From the NCBI GenBank assembly GCA_050084985.1, contig JBITNC010000001.1, positions 137,144,001 through 137,208,000 on the forward strand: a DNA stretch of 64,000 nt, given 5' to 3'. Below the pieces are notes generated by a model. It was given only the letters and a program-made list of their open reading frames with translations, was not told where the DNA came from and did no database searches. This document shows positions 47,109 to 58,560 of the stretch, one piece after another. Source of the DNA: Nageia nagi. Its lineage: Eukaryota > Pinophyta. A program made the position numbers and the translations under genes. Each line of letters begins with the position of its first letter. The stretch's first letter is position 1.

Positions 47109-48340
47109 AACTTGCAGATTTATTTTTCAGCAGTGGAAAATTGCTTGGATAGGATTGTACTGTGAAAATTGTTTTTCTTGCCTACATTGTGTTGCTGTTT
47201 CAGGTAGGAATCAAAGAAAGCAGAACTCCTTATAGTATATAAAAGTCGAACATTGTGACAGTCTTAGTCGCATTGAATATGCTTGTTGAAAGGAAAAAAA
47301 AAAAGGTTCTTTCAACAATTGCTAAAGTTTGCAGCATGTTAGTGATATTATTTGTTTCTCCATGGAGGTTTGGAATATATATTCAGTTGATTATTTATAA
47401 TCATTGTTCTGTCAACAGTCTAGCATTATTATTTCTGTGATCTTAGATTAAGTTAGAGCTCATTGATTTTTCTTAATCCCTAAACTTAAATTTTAGCGAA
47501 GCAAGCAATGTGTAGACATTTCTGCAAAATGATACTGCCTTCTCTTTGCCATTTGTATTGTATTGTAGTATATTAAGGATGTCTTGGTCTTGCATCATTA
47601 CAAAAATTGATGTGATAAATTTACATCAAGTATGTTGTATAAATTTACAAGCAAATTTAATAATTTTAAAAATTTACTTAATTTATTATTGTAGACATTT
47701 CAAATATACGTTTGACAAGTTTTATTATTTAATAATTTAATATTAATATTATTTAAAAAAATTATTTGTTTAGTTTAGTGATTAATGTTTTATGACATGT
47801 TCATAAATTGAATTTATTTTATTCAAGTAAATTATAAAAGTATTTTATTTTAAGATAAATATGCAAGGCATTCATATTTTATATTTGAATATGTTATTTA
47901 CTAACCAATATCTTTTAATGTAAGCACTCTATTTTATTTCATTACCTAATTTTGCATAAATCATTCATCTATTTTTTCTTTATAGATTTGAAAATAACAA
48001 TTAGCCTTCAAAAGCCTTATGAAGGTCACCATTGCCTTACTAAATTTGTCACAATAGTCTTAAGCAATCATAATAGTTTTGGATGGTCACTAAACATCCT
48101 TGAAAAAAGAAAGAAAGAAATTATATTAATGTCCATAGATGACCAAAAGCGGTCAATGGGAATGAAGGGTACATAAGTCTAAAGCAGCATGATGGGCTCA
48201 GTGGCCCTCACTCAAAGCAAACTATGAGAAGTCTAAGAATAATATAGGGGCGAATCCCTAAAAGGAAATAAATAGTTGAGCAAAGAAACATAATAGGCAA
48301 ACATAGTCAAAGGGGAGGACTCTCGTGATCTATCTGAATG
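47109..48340. other. 3' flank of the TPR gene and intergenic DNA
   Basis: The first ~350 bases are moderately AT-rich and fit a 3' untranslated region, though no canonical AATAAA was picked out. After about 47560 the DNA is strongly AT-rich with no gene. From about 48180 composition shifts toward that of the LINE, whose 3' untranslated end must lie here. No poly(T) marking its tail was found. Confidence 0.45.
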
Positions 48341-48352
48341 TGCACTCCCAAT

Positions 48353-51300
48353 CTAGCCTGTGTTTGCATTGATGTTGTTGTAGCTAAAGAAGATCGTGAT
48401 CTGTTGTGACCTCAAAGAACTAAGGTCGGTATGCACCCTCAATCTGGTACATCGAGTAGGCCTAGGTGAGTCCTCAATCATCCTCCTACGAACTCCCTCT
48501 TTTGAGGTAAGTAGGAAGAAAGAGGGAATCAAGCGATCACTTATCAGGTGCTGGGAGGTAAATAATAGACGTTTCCTAAGAAGGAAAGTCTCTCTGAGAT
48601 AAAGTGCCAAACAACGATGGTCTAAGAACTGAAAGAATGTCGAGATAGAGCTACGGGCATCCCAAAAAAGATAGTGATACCACCCGCAAGTCTCATAATA
48701 AATCAAACATCTAAAGATGAAATGATCCTCAGTCTCAAGCTCTATCAAGCACAACCAACAAACTTGATGCTTACATACCAAATGGTTATCAATCTCGATC
48801 CAAAGCTGATGGAAGCACACTCTGAACTGGCCTAAGAACATCTACAAGCCAAGAGGGAGGTGTAGATGGACATAATTAGGGGGTTGAATCAACCCTCTAA
48901 CAATCCTCAGAAAGTGATGAGAGTAGTGCAACAACTTGGGTGTGAAAGGAGGTTGGGGGGAAACCCAAGTGCATTGAATATAGGCCCTGTAAAGCATGTC
49001 TCTAATCGAAGCCAACATAACATTTGGGTCTCTATGTGTGTCTCCCTATGGTATAGGTAGTTGGTCTAGTGAAAATACAAAATGTTGCAATGCCTTAGAG
49101 GCCTCAAAGAACCAACACCAATGACAACCTTGAGCTTCCAAGTCCATGGAAACACTAAGGCTCTGAAGGGGAGTCGATCCTCTCTACCCGTAGAAGCAAA
49201 GGTGTGGAGATGATGAAGAAAAAGGACCATCAATACAAGGGGCCATATCTATAAAGGTTGGCAATCAAACTCTGCTAGCATAATATGGTGTAGAATAGAT
49301 CTCCTGCTATGAATAGAGCACGATAGAGTGCCAACCAAGATCCTCTCAACTATGGCCCAATCTGAGCTTCTCAAGCTAGGGCCCCAAACCTTAGAACTAT
49401 ATAATACTGTGGGAGTGACCAAAGTGTGGAATAAATGGAGCTTGGATGGGATGGCTACCACTTGCATAGAGAATCGAGGTCCCATGAAGAGCACTCCCAC
49501 GTAGGTGTAGGATGTGGTAGTCTCAATAATCATATCTTTGTAAGTGATTTGAGTCTAATCAACAATGGTCTTCGAGGTGTTGAAGAACACAATATTGGTT
49601 TTGTTGAGATTAACCACCAAGTCCTATCTAATGCTGAACAAATCAAGGGTATCCATCAAATGTTGAAGACCCTATGTTATGTGTGAGAGTAGTACAATAT
49701 CATCGATAAAGAGGAGGATGGGAACATGAATACTATGGAGAAGACACTAGGTGTTAATGCTAGCAATCTCCAATATAAGTGAATCTAACTCATCGATATA
49801 GAGATCAAAGAGAGTCAAAGAAAGCAGGTAACCCTGCTTCACCTCGATGGTGCTATGACTTATGTTAAATAGGCCTTCTATAGTATGCACCCTCCTTGAA
49901 ACCGACTTGTATAGAGTCAAGATGGCTATAAGGCCTAGCTTGAAGATCCCCAATCATCTAAGTCTATCCATGAGTCTATGACATGGGATAATATCAAAAG
50001 CCTTCCTAAAATCCATAAAGTAGCTGAAAACTAGGCTCTTTCGAAACTTGGCCTCCTCAATAATTGCTCAGAGAGTGAGAATGTGGTCAATGGTGCACTG
50101 ATATCTATAGAAACCTACATATCATCCTACTCTAAAGCCTCTACTGTATGCCAACTAAGAGATGTAGTCCTCAAGAATGGTTGCATAAAATTTGGCCATA
50201 GTGTGGCCAATTACAATGGTGCAGTAATTACTCGAATCACAAGGATCACCTAATTTTTGGATGGGGTGGATAATCTTCAAAGTACAAGGGGTGGGGAAGC
50301 CAATGTAAATGACGGTAAGAGAGGAAGGTGCGCAAGATGGAACTAGCATGGTTGAGATATTTGAATTGAAGGTTTTTGATGTCAGACACTTTCCCAAAAC
50401 TAAGATTATGGTTGACTTTATGGATGAGGGGAGGGGAAAAGAAGTTAAAGAAGGAAGGGCAAGCGATGATAGGTGAAGGGATGTGGTTGGGATCAATGTA
50501 GAGTCAAGAGGCATAAATGCTCCAATCCTGTAAGGTGATGTGGGTGTGGTATCTTCTGGGTGAGAAAGAGCGCTAGAAGATTTGGGATCGTTATGGAGTT
50601 TCGAGATGATTTCTTATCATCTTTTGACCAAAAAGTGGCACTTCTTGGTCTGCAAAAGTCAATAGTGATAGTGGTGTAGGGAATGGATGACATGAGGGGG
50701 TTTTACAAAGATGATGGCTTGTTTGAGTCAGTGGCAGCTAGATTTACATTCCACATCAAACCATTGGTTCACCAAGGAATGGCCAAGATGTCAAGGATGT
50801 GATGGGGGGTGGATGGTGTGAGGAAAAATCTACATGATAATTGATTGTAGGGTATTGAAAAGGAAAAGTGCTTGATCATTGATGGAGGAGAAAGAGTACA
50901 TGTGGGAAAGTTTTATTTTATAAGACAAAGATATAATTAGGAGTAAGAGCCCAATCAAAGTGGATGATTGTACAATGTGTGTGAGGGGTGGGATGATGGG
51001 TTGATAGGGGGTGACGAGGGGGGAGTCCATGAATGAAAGTGTTAGGTGGGCATCGTCGATGAGGGGGAGATAAGGGGCTACAGATAAGGTCTAGCATAGG
51101 GAAATAAGTGGGGGGCTAACAAGGATATAGTCCATAATACTGGATCCACCTACATGAGGAAAATATGTGCGATGAACAAAGTGGGGAAATCAAGCAATAC
51201 CATTTAGAATGATGAGATCATGGGTCTCTCCAAGCTCAAGAAAAGATCTACCATAAGTTGATGTAGGCATAGGATCATTAGATACTCATTGGAGTTCAAC

Positions 51301-51860
51301 ATCCCACTCTAAAGCCATAAGGTAGAGAGGATATGCCTACTCATCAAAATACTATATTTGGAGACTCCTTGTCCTACCATTGAAATCCCCTACCAAGATG
51401 ATATCCCCTTATATTGCATATCTAGAGATCTCAAGGAAGAGGTCCAAGAATGGAGACTCACCCTCTCCATAGATGGCATAATGTGAGGTCATAGGAGGGA
51501 AATAACAACTTGCTTGTGGATTCTTCATAGAGGTGGTGGTCTTGATGATGGATAACCAAATGTATCATGCATGTGTGTCAATCCCCTCCACCCACATCCT
51601 ACGATGCAATCGATCATTGACCAAGAAGGCTACCCCTCCCATGCCACACTCGTATCTCCTTGATGGGTAGATTTCCTAAATATAGAGATCCAAGAATAAC
51701 CAATGAAAGAGAGAATACCCTTGACAATGCTCATGTGTCTCTATGAAAAGAATCAAGTCTATATTATGAATGATATCACAGACTAATCTAGGTGAATACC
51801 AAATCATGTCATTACAATTCAAATGGTAAATGTGAGCACTATAGGGGTATCACATTGGCA
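48353..51860 (-). pseudogene. LINE ORF2: endonuclease, reverse transcriptase, C-terminal zinc region
   Basis: Endonuclease motifs in order: LNCNDMIWYSPRL, LILFIETHEHC (catalytic Glu), IILVGDFNGRT (Asp/Asn), GGSSIMDYILV, and LIDDAHLTLSF where Ser-Asp-His is usual, so the catalytic His is not kept. RT motifs: IHPIQKLGDPCDSSNY, AKFYATILEDYI, FMDFRKAFDIIP (motif A Asp), VKQGYLLSLTLFDLYIDEL (motif B), and FIDD at 49699-49710 (motif C). The thumb follows as GPRFSMQVVAIPSKLHLFHT, VLYSSKVWGPSLRSS. The C-terminal CKHQVCWLCLIELETEDHF…C is the LINE zinc region. Stops and frame changes make it inactive. The product would nick DNA and reverse-transcribe at the nick. Confidence 0.87.
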
Positions 51861-52079
51861 TCATTATGGAGGTTTGGGGTGAAACCAACCCAAAGGGGGG
51901 GTGTCATAGATGACTATCCTGCAATATCAAATAATAGCCCATTTATTATATTTCCTGGCCACTACTACCAATGCTCTAACTTTTTGGAGCTCATCAACCT
52001 AGATACGAGTGAGATTAGCATCCAAGTAGATCTTGGTAGAGAGAGAGAGAGAATAATTTCTTTTTCACTCTAAGGGCTT

Positions 52080-52919
52080 AAAGATGATTTGTTGCTAAAT
52101 GAAAGTAGATGATAAGAGGTTCATCCTAGATGAACCAAGCTTTTTGTACTATGATATTCTGCAACTCTAGTGTATCATGAAGAAAATCAAGATTGGCCTT
52201 TTGAGGGTCTTGGGATTTTGGTAGTCCTCTAACTCTTAAATTGAGAGCTTTCAGCTGATGTAATCATTCTTCAAATTTTACATTCACCATGATATCTACA
52301 AGTGGAGAAGTTTTATTACCTTTAGCTCCTTGTACCTAAGATGTTTGATCCTCCACCTATTTTTGCATTGATTATTGTTGTGTTGTAGTCATCTGTAGAA
52401 ATTGTTCCTACTAAGAAATGATCGCAGATTGTTTGATTTTGATCTCAAAGATAGATTTGTGAAGCTGATGTATTTGGTGGATTTTATCAGTATAAGGGTT
52501 TGGATTATCTCTATTTTTGAGTCTATTATATTTTCATGTTCTTACACTTGAGCTTATAGAGTAGTAATAAGAACCTTTTGTTCAAAATTTGTTTCCATGA
52601 GGGAGGCCATCAACTCTGTTAAATTATGAAGATAATTGAAGAGGTAATGATTGAATATTTTTCTTATTGCATTTTCATTTTTGGTAGTCATTTGTGCCTC
52701 TGCATATAGTTTCCAATATTTTGCAGATGTGGGGAATATAATAAATAGTTGTTCATATATGGGCTCTACCTAAGAAATGGGCCTTTGCTAGGCTTCACTA
52801 ACAGCTATATCCCAAGCATCCACATTATAGTGATCAATAAGAAGTCTCTCTCTTATTGTCTTCTCCTTCTTAATTGGGGGTAGGCCAAAGTGAGAAAAAA
52901 TATCTATAAGAGCTGCCAT
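52080..52919 (-). pseudogene. LINE ORF1 with a CstF77-like N-terminal segment
   Basis: From ATG 52919 the frame reads MAALIDIFSHFGLPPIKKEK, TIRERLLIDHYNVDAWDIAV, SEA, then two TAG codons inside an EAQQRP…SQ-like stretch, then VEPIYEQLFIIFPTSAKYWK and LYAEAQMTTKNENAIRKIFN. This middle part (about 52640-52840) matches what I know of the first HAT repeats of plant CstF77 (cleavage stimulation factor, mRNA 3'-end formation). It leads without a break into HNLTELMASLMETNFEQKVL, a coiled-coil-like segment. Later, in another frame, LKALNLRVRGLPKSQDPQKA resembles the RNA-binding part of L1 ORF1. Both TAGs fit CAG-to-TAG changes. Host-exon capture by the LINE is inferred; insertion of a LINE beside a CstF77 pseudogene is the alternative. 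Confidence 0.6.
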
Positions 52920-53170
52920 CGTGTCTCTAAAAATAGTTGTTTGACAAAAAATACAGATAATCTAGTAGGAAGCATGCAAAGTGTTTGATAAAATGTTTGC
53001 CTATGAAGTGTTTGAAAAAATGGTTTGGTGGGAGGAAATGGACATGAGTAGGACTATCACAGTAGAGGAGTGCATAAGCATAGAGTAGATGAGGGATCAT
53101 AGGCATGGATGTGTGCAAGCAAGGAATGTGCAGGCATGCGCATGTAAGGCGAAGGACCTCACTAGACACA

Positions 53171-54560
53171 TAGGCGGATCATGAGCAGAAGTATCATGAA
53201 TGTGCAGGGCCTCATGGGAGATGAGGAGGACTCATGATCGAGGTATCTTGATGCACGATGCATGGGATGCTTGAGGTAAAGAATATAATGTAAAGGATTA
53301 TATATTGCCCCACACACTACTTGTATAGATTGTCATGATATTATAAGAAACATCATTTTTTTCATATCAAACCAACCTTTTTTAATGTATTTTCATTTTA
53401 ATTATTTGGATCAAGAATTTGTGGTTTGACAACTTATCAATAATTATACTTGTTAAGAAAATTGCCCAAAATCCCCTCTCTCATCCAAGTAACTCTTGCA
53501 TTTTGTCTTCTTATTGTAAGATTAGAGATTTAGATTAAACACATCTAATGATTCAATTACAAGCCATAGAAATTAGTGCAATGGTAATATTTACATATAA
53601 ATAGGAGTATGGATTAGACCCATAATCATTATATATCTAATTTGGGATCTTCATATACTTAGGAGGTAACCCCTCAAAGTGGTTAAAACTATATAGATCT
53701 GTTACTTATTATTTTGAATTTTGTAACTGTGTATGGTGTTTTAGTGTTAATTAGATTTGTATATTAATTTATATTATAATTTGTTACTTTAATTATTGAA
53801 ATTACAAAATTTGGATATCATTTCTAGCATTTGTACTATTTGAATCATCTACCCAAAAAAAAATGGCTAGGTAAAAAAAAGAGTATTTTCTCTTAAACAC
53901 CCATTAAGAGATCTCTTCCATTAGCTTTATCTTATCAAGGCAATCACAATAGTGTGTATCTTCAATAATACCATCGATATAGCTATTGCTAAACTATTAT
54001 CATCATGAGATACATAACATTAGATTTATCTCATCAAGATGATCATAATAGTGTGTATTTTCAATAACCCTAAAATATTCAAGTTTTTATAACAATAGGT
54101 ATAAGATTATTAATAAATTTTCATAAATAATCACATTGGGTAAGGTCATTAACATCCAATAAATTAGTTTTTTAAGAAGTGAGTATGGGAAGTGACAAGA
54201 CTCCATATCATAAAAAATCCTCACAAGTATAATCAACCTATAAAAAAACCCATTAAACCCAAATAATCAAGCATCAAGAAAATTTATCTATTCTAAATAA
54301 TTGGATGGATGTAATAATCACAAAACAAAAAAATGAAGAAAGATATAAGAAAAATATATAAGTGTATAACACAAAATATATCAACAATAATACCATTTAA
54401 ATTACAATTAATAATTATTTATGGAATGAGTTAGTTTACCAATATTTTTTTTTGAAGAAAATACCACTTAGAAGGAAGAGCATGATAAACCACAAAAAAG
54501 GAAGGAACAACACCAAAATAATCCTACCACATTTTAAAAGAAAAAATCTTCACATATCAA
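53171..54560. other. No gene; one short duplication
   Basis: The first ~130 bases share the LINE's composition and are probably its 5' untranslated part. The remainder is AT-rich. A duplicated motif of about 50 bases, (g/a)tttatct(t/c)atcaag followed by aatagtgtgtat and ttcaataa, occurs near 53925 and 54025. Confidence 0.5.
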
Positions 54561-54563
54561 TAT

Positions 54564-55060
54564 ATGAAAAGGTATGACTCTTTTGATAATGAATTTGATT
54601 TTGAAAAACTCGATGAGAGTTTCCCATCATGGCCTTTTAGTTATAAATCTCCTTAGTCAAATATAAGAAATTTTGATGGGAAAGACCCAAAAGAATGGTT
54701 AGGATTAATGGTGTTCAAGCATGAGTAAGAGTACGCTTAGCAATCATATAATTACATAAGGATGCATGGCAAGCTATCTATTTGAGATTGAAGCAACATG
54801 AAATGACATATTCTTGAAAAATAATTTAAAAATGAATTTTACAAAGGTTTGATTGTATTGATAGCATAACTCATTTGATGTGTCTATTTAATCATAAATA
54901 AAAGAGATCAATTGAAGACTCCATATCTTAATTCATCAAATTGGTCAATAATGTACATAGTTTTCCAAACAAGCTACTTTTATTGGTTTTTCTTCATGGA
55001 ATTAAAGAGAATATTATAAAGGAATTAGACATGTTAAACATAAAATAGAGTAAAACTTGC
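54564..55060 (+). pseudogene. Gag remnant of element 6
   Basis: ATG 54564 opens MKRYDSFDNEFDFEKLDESF. Then NIRNFDGKDPKEWLGLMVFK shows the F-D-G-x-D-P-x-x-W signature at the start of many gypsy capsid domains. After several stops come KLVNNVHSFPNKLLLLVFLH and GIKENIIKELDML. No zinc knuckle was seen. Confidence 0.6.
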
Positions 55061-55471
55061 AACAACTTACTAACCATACTTCAAAAGATTCTCAATATCT
55101 AATAATAAAGAATAAAATAAGAAGACTATATGGAGGATAAGAAGCAAAATTAATGATAGGATATCCAAAGGACTATATTATATTATGATAAAAAAATATT
55201 ATAAGAGACACAAGTGCACAATATTGTATATACTATAGCATATGACTCAAATCTAGAAGACCAAGTTGAAGAAGCTAAAGCACAAGAAGAAATAAAAATA
55301 AATGAGGAGATAATAATAATTTTACTCCATGCAGTGATTGAAATCTTATCAACATGCACACCAATGTGTGTAACATAAACATGTCAGCTAAATATTAAAA
55401 TTTTGATTAAAAAAGTTAATAGTTTGTTAAACTCAAAAAGAATAAAAATGTAATATACTAGCTTAGATATC

Positions 55472-55475
<4 letters not shown>

Positions 55476-55519
<44 letters not shown>

Positions 55520-55525
55520 ATATAT
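55476..55525. repeat. (AT)n microsatellite
   Basis: About 50 bases of nearly pure AT dinucleotide with one irregular ttat step, between the gag and protease remnants of element 6. Confidence 0.95.
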
Positions 55526-55619
55526 TGAGAGGTATCAATACCAATATGTCTATCTTGGAAATTGCACTTCCAAGAAATAAGAAATAAAAGGTAGTTATTA
55601 TTATTACAAATGGTAACAC

Positions 55620-55910
55620 ATATAATTTTATCAATAGTAAGTGGACAAGAGATTAAATTTATTTTTACATCCCATAAAATACTTCAATGCACTCATAGAA
55701 AATGGAAAAAACATTTCATGCAAAGGTATGTATCATGGTACTAAACTAGCTATAAATAATTACATTATTTCTATAAATATTTATTTCATGGATATTGTAG
55801 GAGTAGATGTAGTATTAGGTATACAATGGTTAGAAACCTTAAGAGATTTTTGGATGAACATTAAAAAAATGTACCTAAAATGGAAAAAAGGAGGCAAATA
55901 AATCTTGATA
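55620..55910 (+). pseudogene. Protease remnant of element 6
   Basis: The open piece 55641-55901 ends with IYFMDIVGVDVVLGIQWLET. The second half of gypsy proteases has the G-x-D-x-x-L-G-x-x-W-L pattern. The N-terminal active-site Asp-Ser/Thr-Gly is not recognisable, so the domain is truncated or mutated. Confidence 0.65.
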
Positions 55911-55999
55911 AAAGGTATGAAGACTCCACCCCCACAAGTAATGAGCTCGTATACTAAATACAAAGGTTATTGAAGAAGGAACATAGAGGGGTAGTAGCA

Positions 56000-57960
56000 T
56001 AATTATTTGCAATGGAAGTAACACATGAAGAACAAAAGATGCCATACAATATGAAAGAAACCTTCCTCAAGTATAATAAAATTTTTCAACAACAACAAGG
56101 ACTAACCCTAAAAATATCTTATGATAATACCATCAACCTAGAGCAAGGAAGTAAAATTATTAATATCTACCCATACATGTATCTATTTAGTAAAAAATAG
56201 TGAACTTGAGAAACTCATAAAAGAATTATTAGGGCAAGGTATTATTCAACCAAGAAATAGCCCTTACTCTTCACTAGTTGTGATGTTTAAAAAAAAAAAA
56301 TGGTTCATGGAGGATATATAGGGTGAAAGCAAGAAGTTGAGTCCACTTGAAAGGGAATTAGGGGGAATGGGCGAAGTTAAAATTCAATGTCGAAAAAATT
56401 GAGATCCCAATTTTAATAAATTAAAATTGGTATCTTGATTTAGGTTTGGGATCCCAATAAATATCGAGATCCTAATTTTAAATTGGGATCCTGATATTTA
56501 AAACTAAAATACATGCATTTTTTTAGCATTAAATATTAGGATCTCAATATATCTAGATCCTAATATTTGAATCTCTGATTTTACCTCGATTTTAGGCTCA
56601 AAAAAGGCTTGGTGAGCTAACACTTAGCCTTCAACCTGCAAGTATGTGTTCATGGCAATGTTAATGGAAAATCTTAACTTCAAGCATATGTTTGATGGTG
56701 TTTTTGGTAGACATTTTTGATGAAATTAAAACCCACTATAGATTAAAGAGAGTAGATTTCATATATGCAATTTTTTTACAATTGGATAAGATTTTATATT
56801 TTTCAATTATTTTTTAGTAAAAATGGTCCATATACTTGAAATATGATGGTATATTATTTTCTTAATGACTTTTTAATTTTTAGGAGTTCTAAAAAAATAA
56901 TTATATAGGGATAAGATTTAGAAAATTCTTTATAAGATAAAAATAAGATTGAAAAAAGATTAAATTAAGGTCAAATTATGCATGATGGACACAAGCATTT
57001 TTTGAAACAACAAACATGATCAATAAAAAATTAATACAAAAAAATATTCATAAAAATATGGAAATATCTAGTACGAACTTTAATGTCTTAGGTATCTATG
57101 CATAAAAGAATTTTACAAAATACCTTAATTTTGATCAAATTATGCATGACGAACATGTGCATGGTATGATCCTAAAATAATATATTTTAAAAAGTGATTT
57201 TTTTCATTCCTATCAAACTTTAATTTCTATCATATGGGTATTGGAATAAATTATATATTTGAAAACTAAACTTTGAGCACTATAGTTTCACCTTAGTGAC
57301 CTTTTTCATGATTCCATGTTTACGTGCTTCAAATTTTGAGATCAATCATGTCCAAACTTTAAAATCAAGAAAAATACTTCCACTTTTTGACCATAAAGTG
57401 GACCCAACTTCTTGCACTCATCCTATGGATTATTGCGAAGTCACCAAGATCATCATCAAAGATAAGTTTCCAAATCATATTATTGATTATTTAATATATG
57501 AATTGCATGGAGTACATTTTTTTGCCAAAATATACCTTAGATCAGGATATCATCAAATAATATTCAAGGATAAATATGCCCCCCAAATAATAATAAGAAC
57601 ACATGAAGGCCATTATGAATTTCCAAGCATGCACATTGACCTTACCAATACTCCATATACCTTCCAAGGCCTCATGAATACAATATTCAAACCCTTTAAT
57701 AGAAAAATTTATTTTAGTATTATTTGATCATATACTAATATATAGTAAGAATTGGGAAATCCATTTAGCACATTTTGACTAGATTCTTCATTGATTAGAA
57801 AATAAAAAACTATACCAAGAAGTTCAAGTATAGTATCTAGATCATATTTTTTACTAGATTCTTCATTGATTATATTCTTTTTTTAGAGTAAAGAAAGTAG
57901 AGTATTTAGATCATATTTTTTAAAGGTCAAGGTGGATCCTAAGAAGATTCTAGATATGTT
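56000..57960 (+). pseudogene. Reverse transcriptase of element 6, interrupted
   Basis: The first part reads YNMKETFLKYNKIFQ, then ELEKLIKELLGQGIIQPRNS and PYSSLVVMF, followed by a K-run and WFMED (to about 56315). The continuation is found only at 57420: MDYCEVTKIIIKDKFPNHII, VHFFAKIYLRSGYHQI, APQIIIRTHEGHYEF and NTPYTFQGLMNTIF. The expected MPFGL is MHIDL. The usual YxDD is only doubtfully present. Later VKVDPKKILDMLE (about 57930) is the connection region. The intervening ~1.1 kb has no RT similarity. Confidence 0.75.
56316..57419. other. ~1.1-kb insertion inside the RT of element 6, rich in hairpins
   Basis: No coding region was recognised. Around 56390-56570 the motif g(a/g)gatcc(c/t)aat followed by t- or a-rich sequence recurs about six times in both orientations. 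A perfect 14-base inverted repeat (aaatattaggatct / agatcctaatattt) with a 10-base loop lies at 56531-56568. Insertion borders are estimated from where RT similarity stops and resumes. No target duplication is clear. Confidence 0.5.
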
Positions 57961-58459
57961 AGAATCACTACAATATAAAATCTTAAAAAACATTAACAGT
58001 ATTTTTAGGACTTACAAGATATTACAAGAAATTTATCAATAATCATAGGAAAATTATAGCATTCATAACAACATTAACTAATATAGATGCATTCACATAT
58101 TCATAAATAGATAACTAGCATTCAATAAACTCAAGAAAGTTAGGTGTTTTACTCTAATTTTAATCATGGTAAATTTTATAAAACTATTTGTGATAGATTA
58201 TGATGTATTGAAAATTGAAAATGATGTTATATTTATGCAAGATGCTCCCATTCCTTAACATGTGAGAGTAAATACCTATCAAGAAAAAAACATAGGAAAG
58301 TATGTATATGAAAAATAAATGATACGTTATCTTGTATGTTATTTAAAAATGAATATCTTACTTGATGAAAAGATACTTTACAATCAAAATATATCACTAT
58401 AGCCTTAAATACCTATTATAATAACACCTTTATTTCCTAGAGAAATATAAATGGGTAAC

Positions 58460-58545
58460 AAAAGTGCTTGGTTATGATTTCAAAATATAATACAAAAAGG
58501 GAAAATAAAATATGGCTATAGATGCACTATCTAGGATGCATGGGG
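58460..58545 (+). pseudogene. RNase H C-terminal remnant of element 6
   Basis: Codons around GYDF-x-I, YKKGK and, in the next frame, the MAIDALSRM-like end of gypsy RNase H are visible, followed by CMG/MHG and stop. This is the last recognisable part of element 6. Confidence 0.5.
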
Positions 58546-58560
58546 AATAGGTATACCAAC

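Larger units (their letters stand above)
48341..53170 (-). mobile_element. L1-type LINE (non-LTR retrotransposon), minus strand
   Basis: Reading leftward: an ORF1 starting at ATG 52919, then ORF2 with an endonuclease (about 51850-51000), RT (about 50520-49250) and a C-terminal zinc-binding region (48353-48841). The segment is less AT-rich than its flanks. Stops and frame changes are scattered throughout. No target-site duplication or poly(A) tail was found. The 5' limit, near 53170-53300, is uncertain. Confidence 0.85.
54564..58560 (+). mobile_element. Element 6: decayed Ty3/gypsy element, plus strand, RT split by foreign DNA
   Basis: The order on the plus strand is gag (54564-55060), a microsatellite in the linker, protease (55640-55900), RT first part (56012-56315), ~1.1 kb of unrelated sequence, RT second part (57420-57960) and the RNase H end (58460-58545). 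Integrase and LTRs were not recognised. It lacks the Tat second RNase H, at least in the part that survives. Very many stops make it old. Confidence 0.78.

Noticed and set aside
48396-48602. Plus-strand frames within 48.4-51 kb
   Set aside because: They are antisense shadows of the LINE ORF2, whose motifs lie on the minus strand.
55641-55901. Intact host gene in element 6 region
   Set aside because: The G-x-D-V-V-L-G-x-x-W-L pattern identifies a retrotransposon protease fragment flanked by gag and RT remnants.
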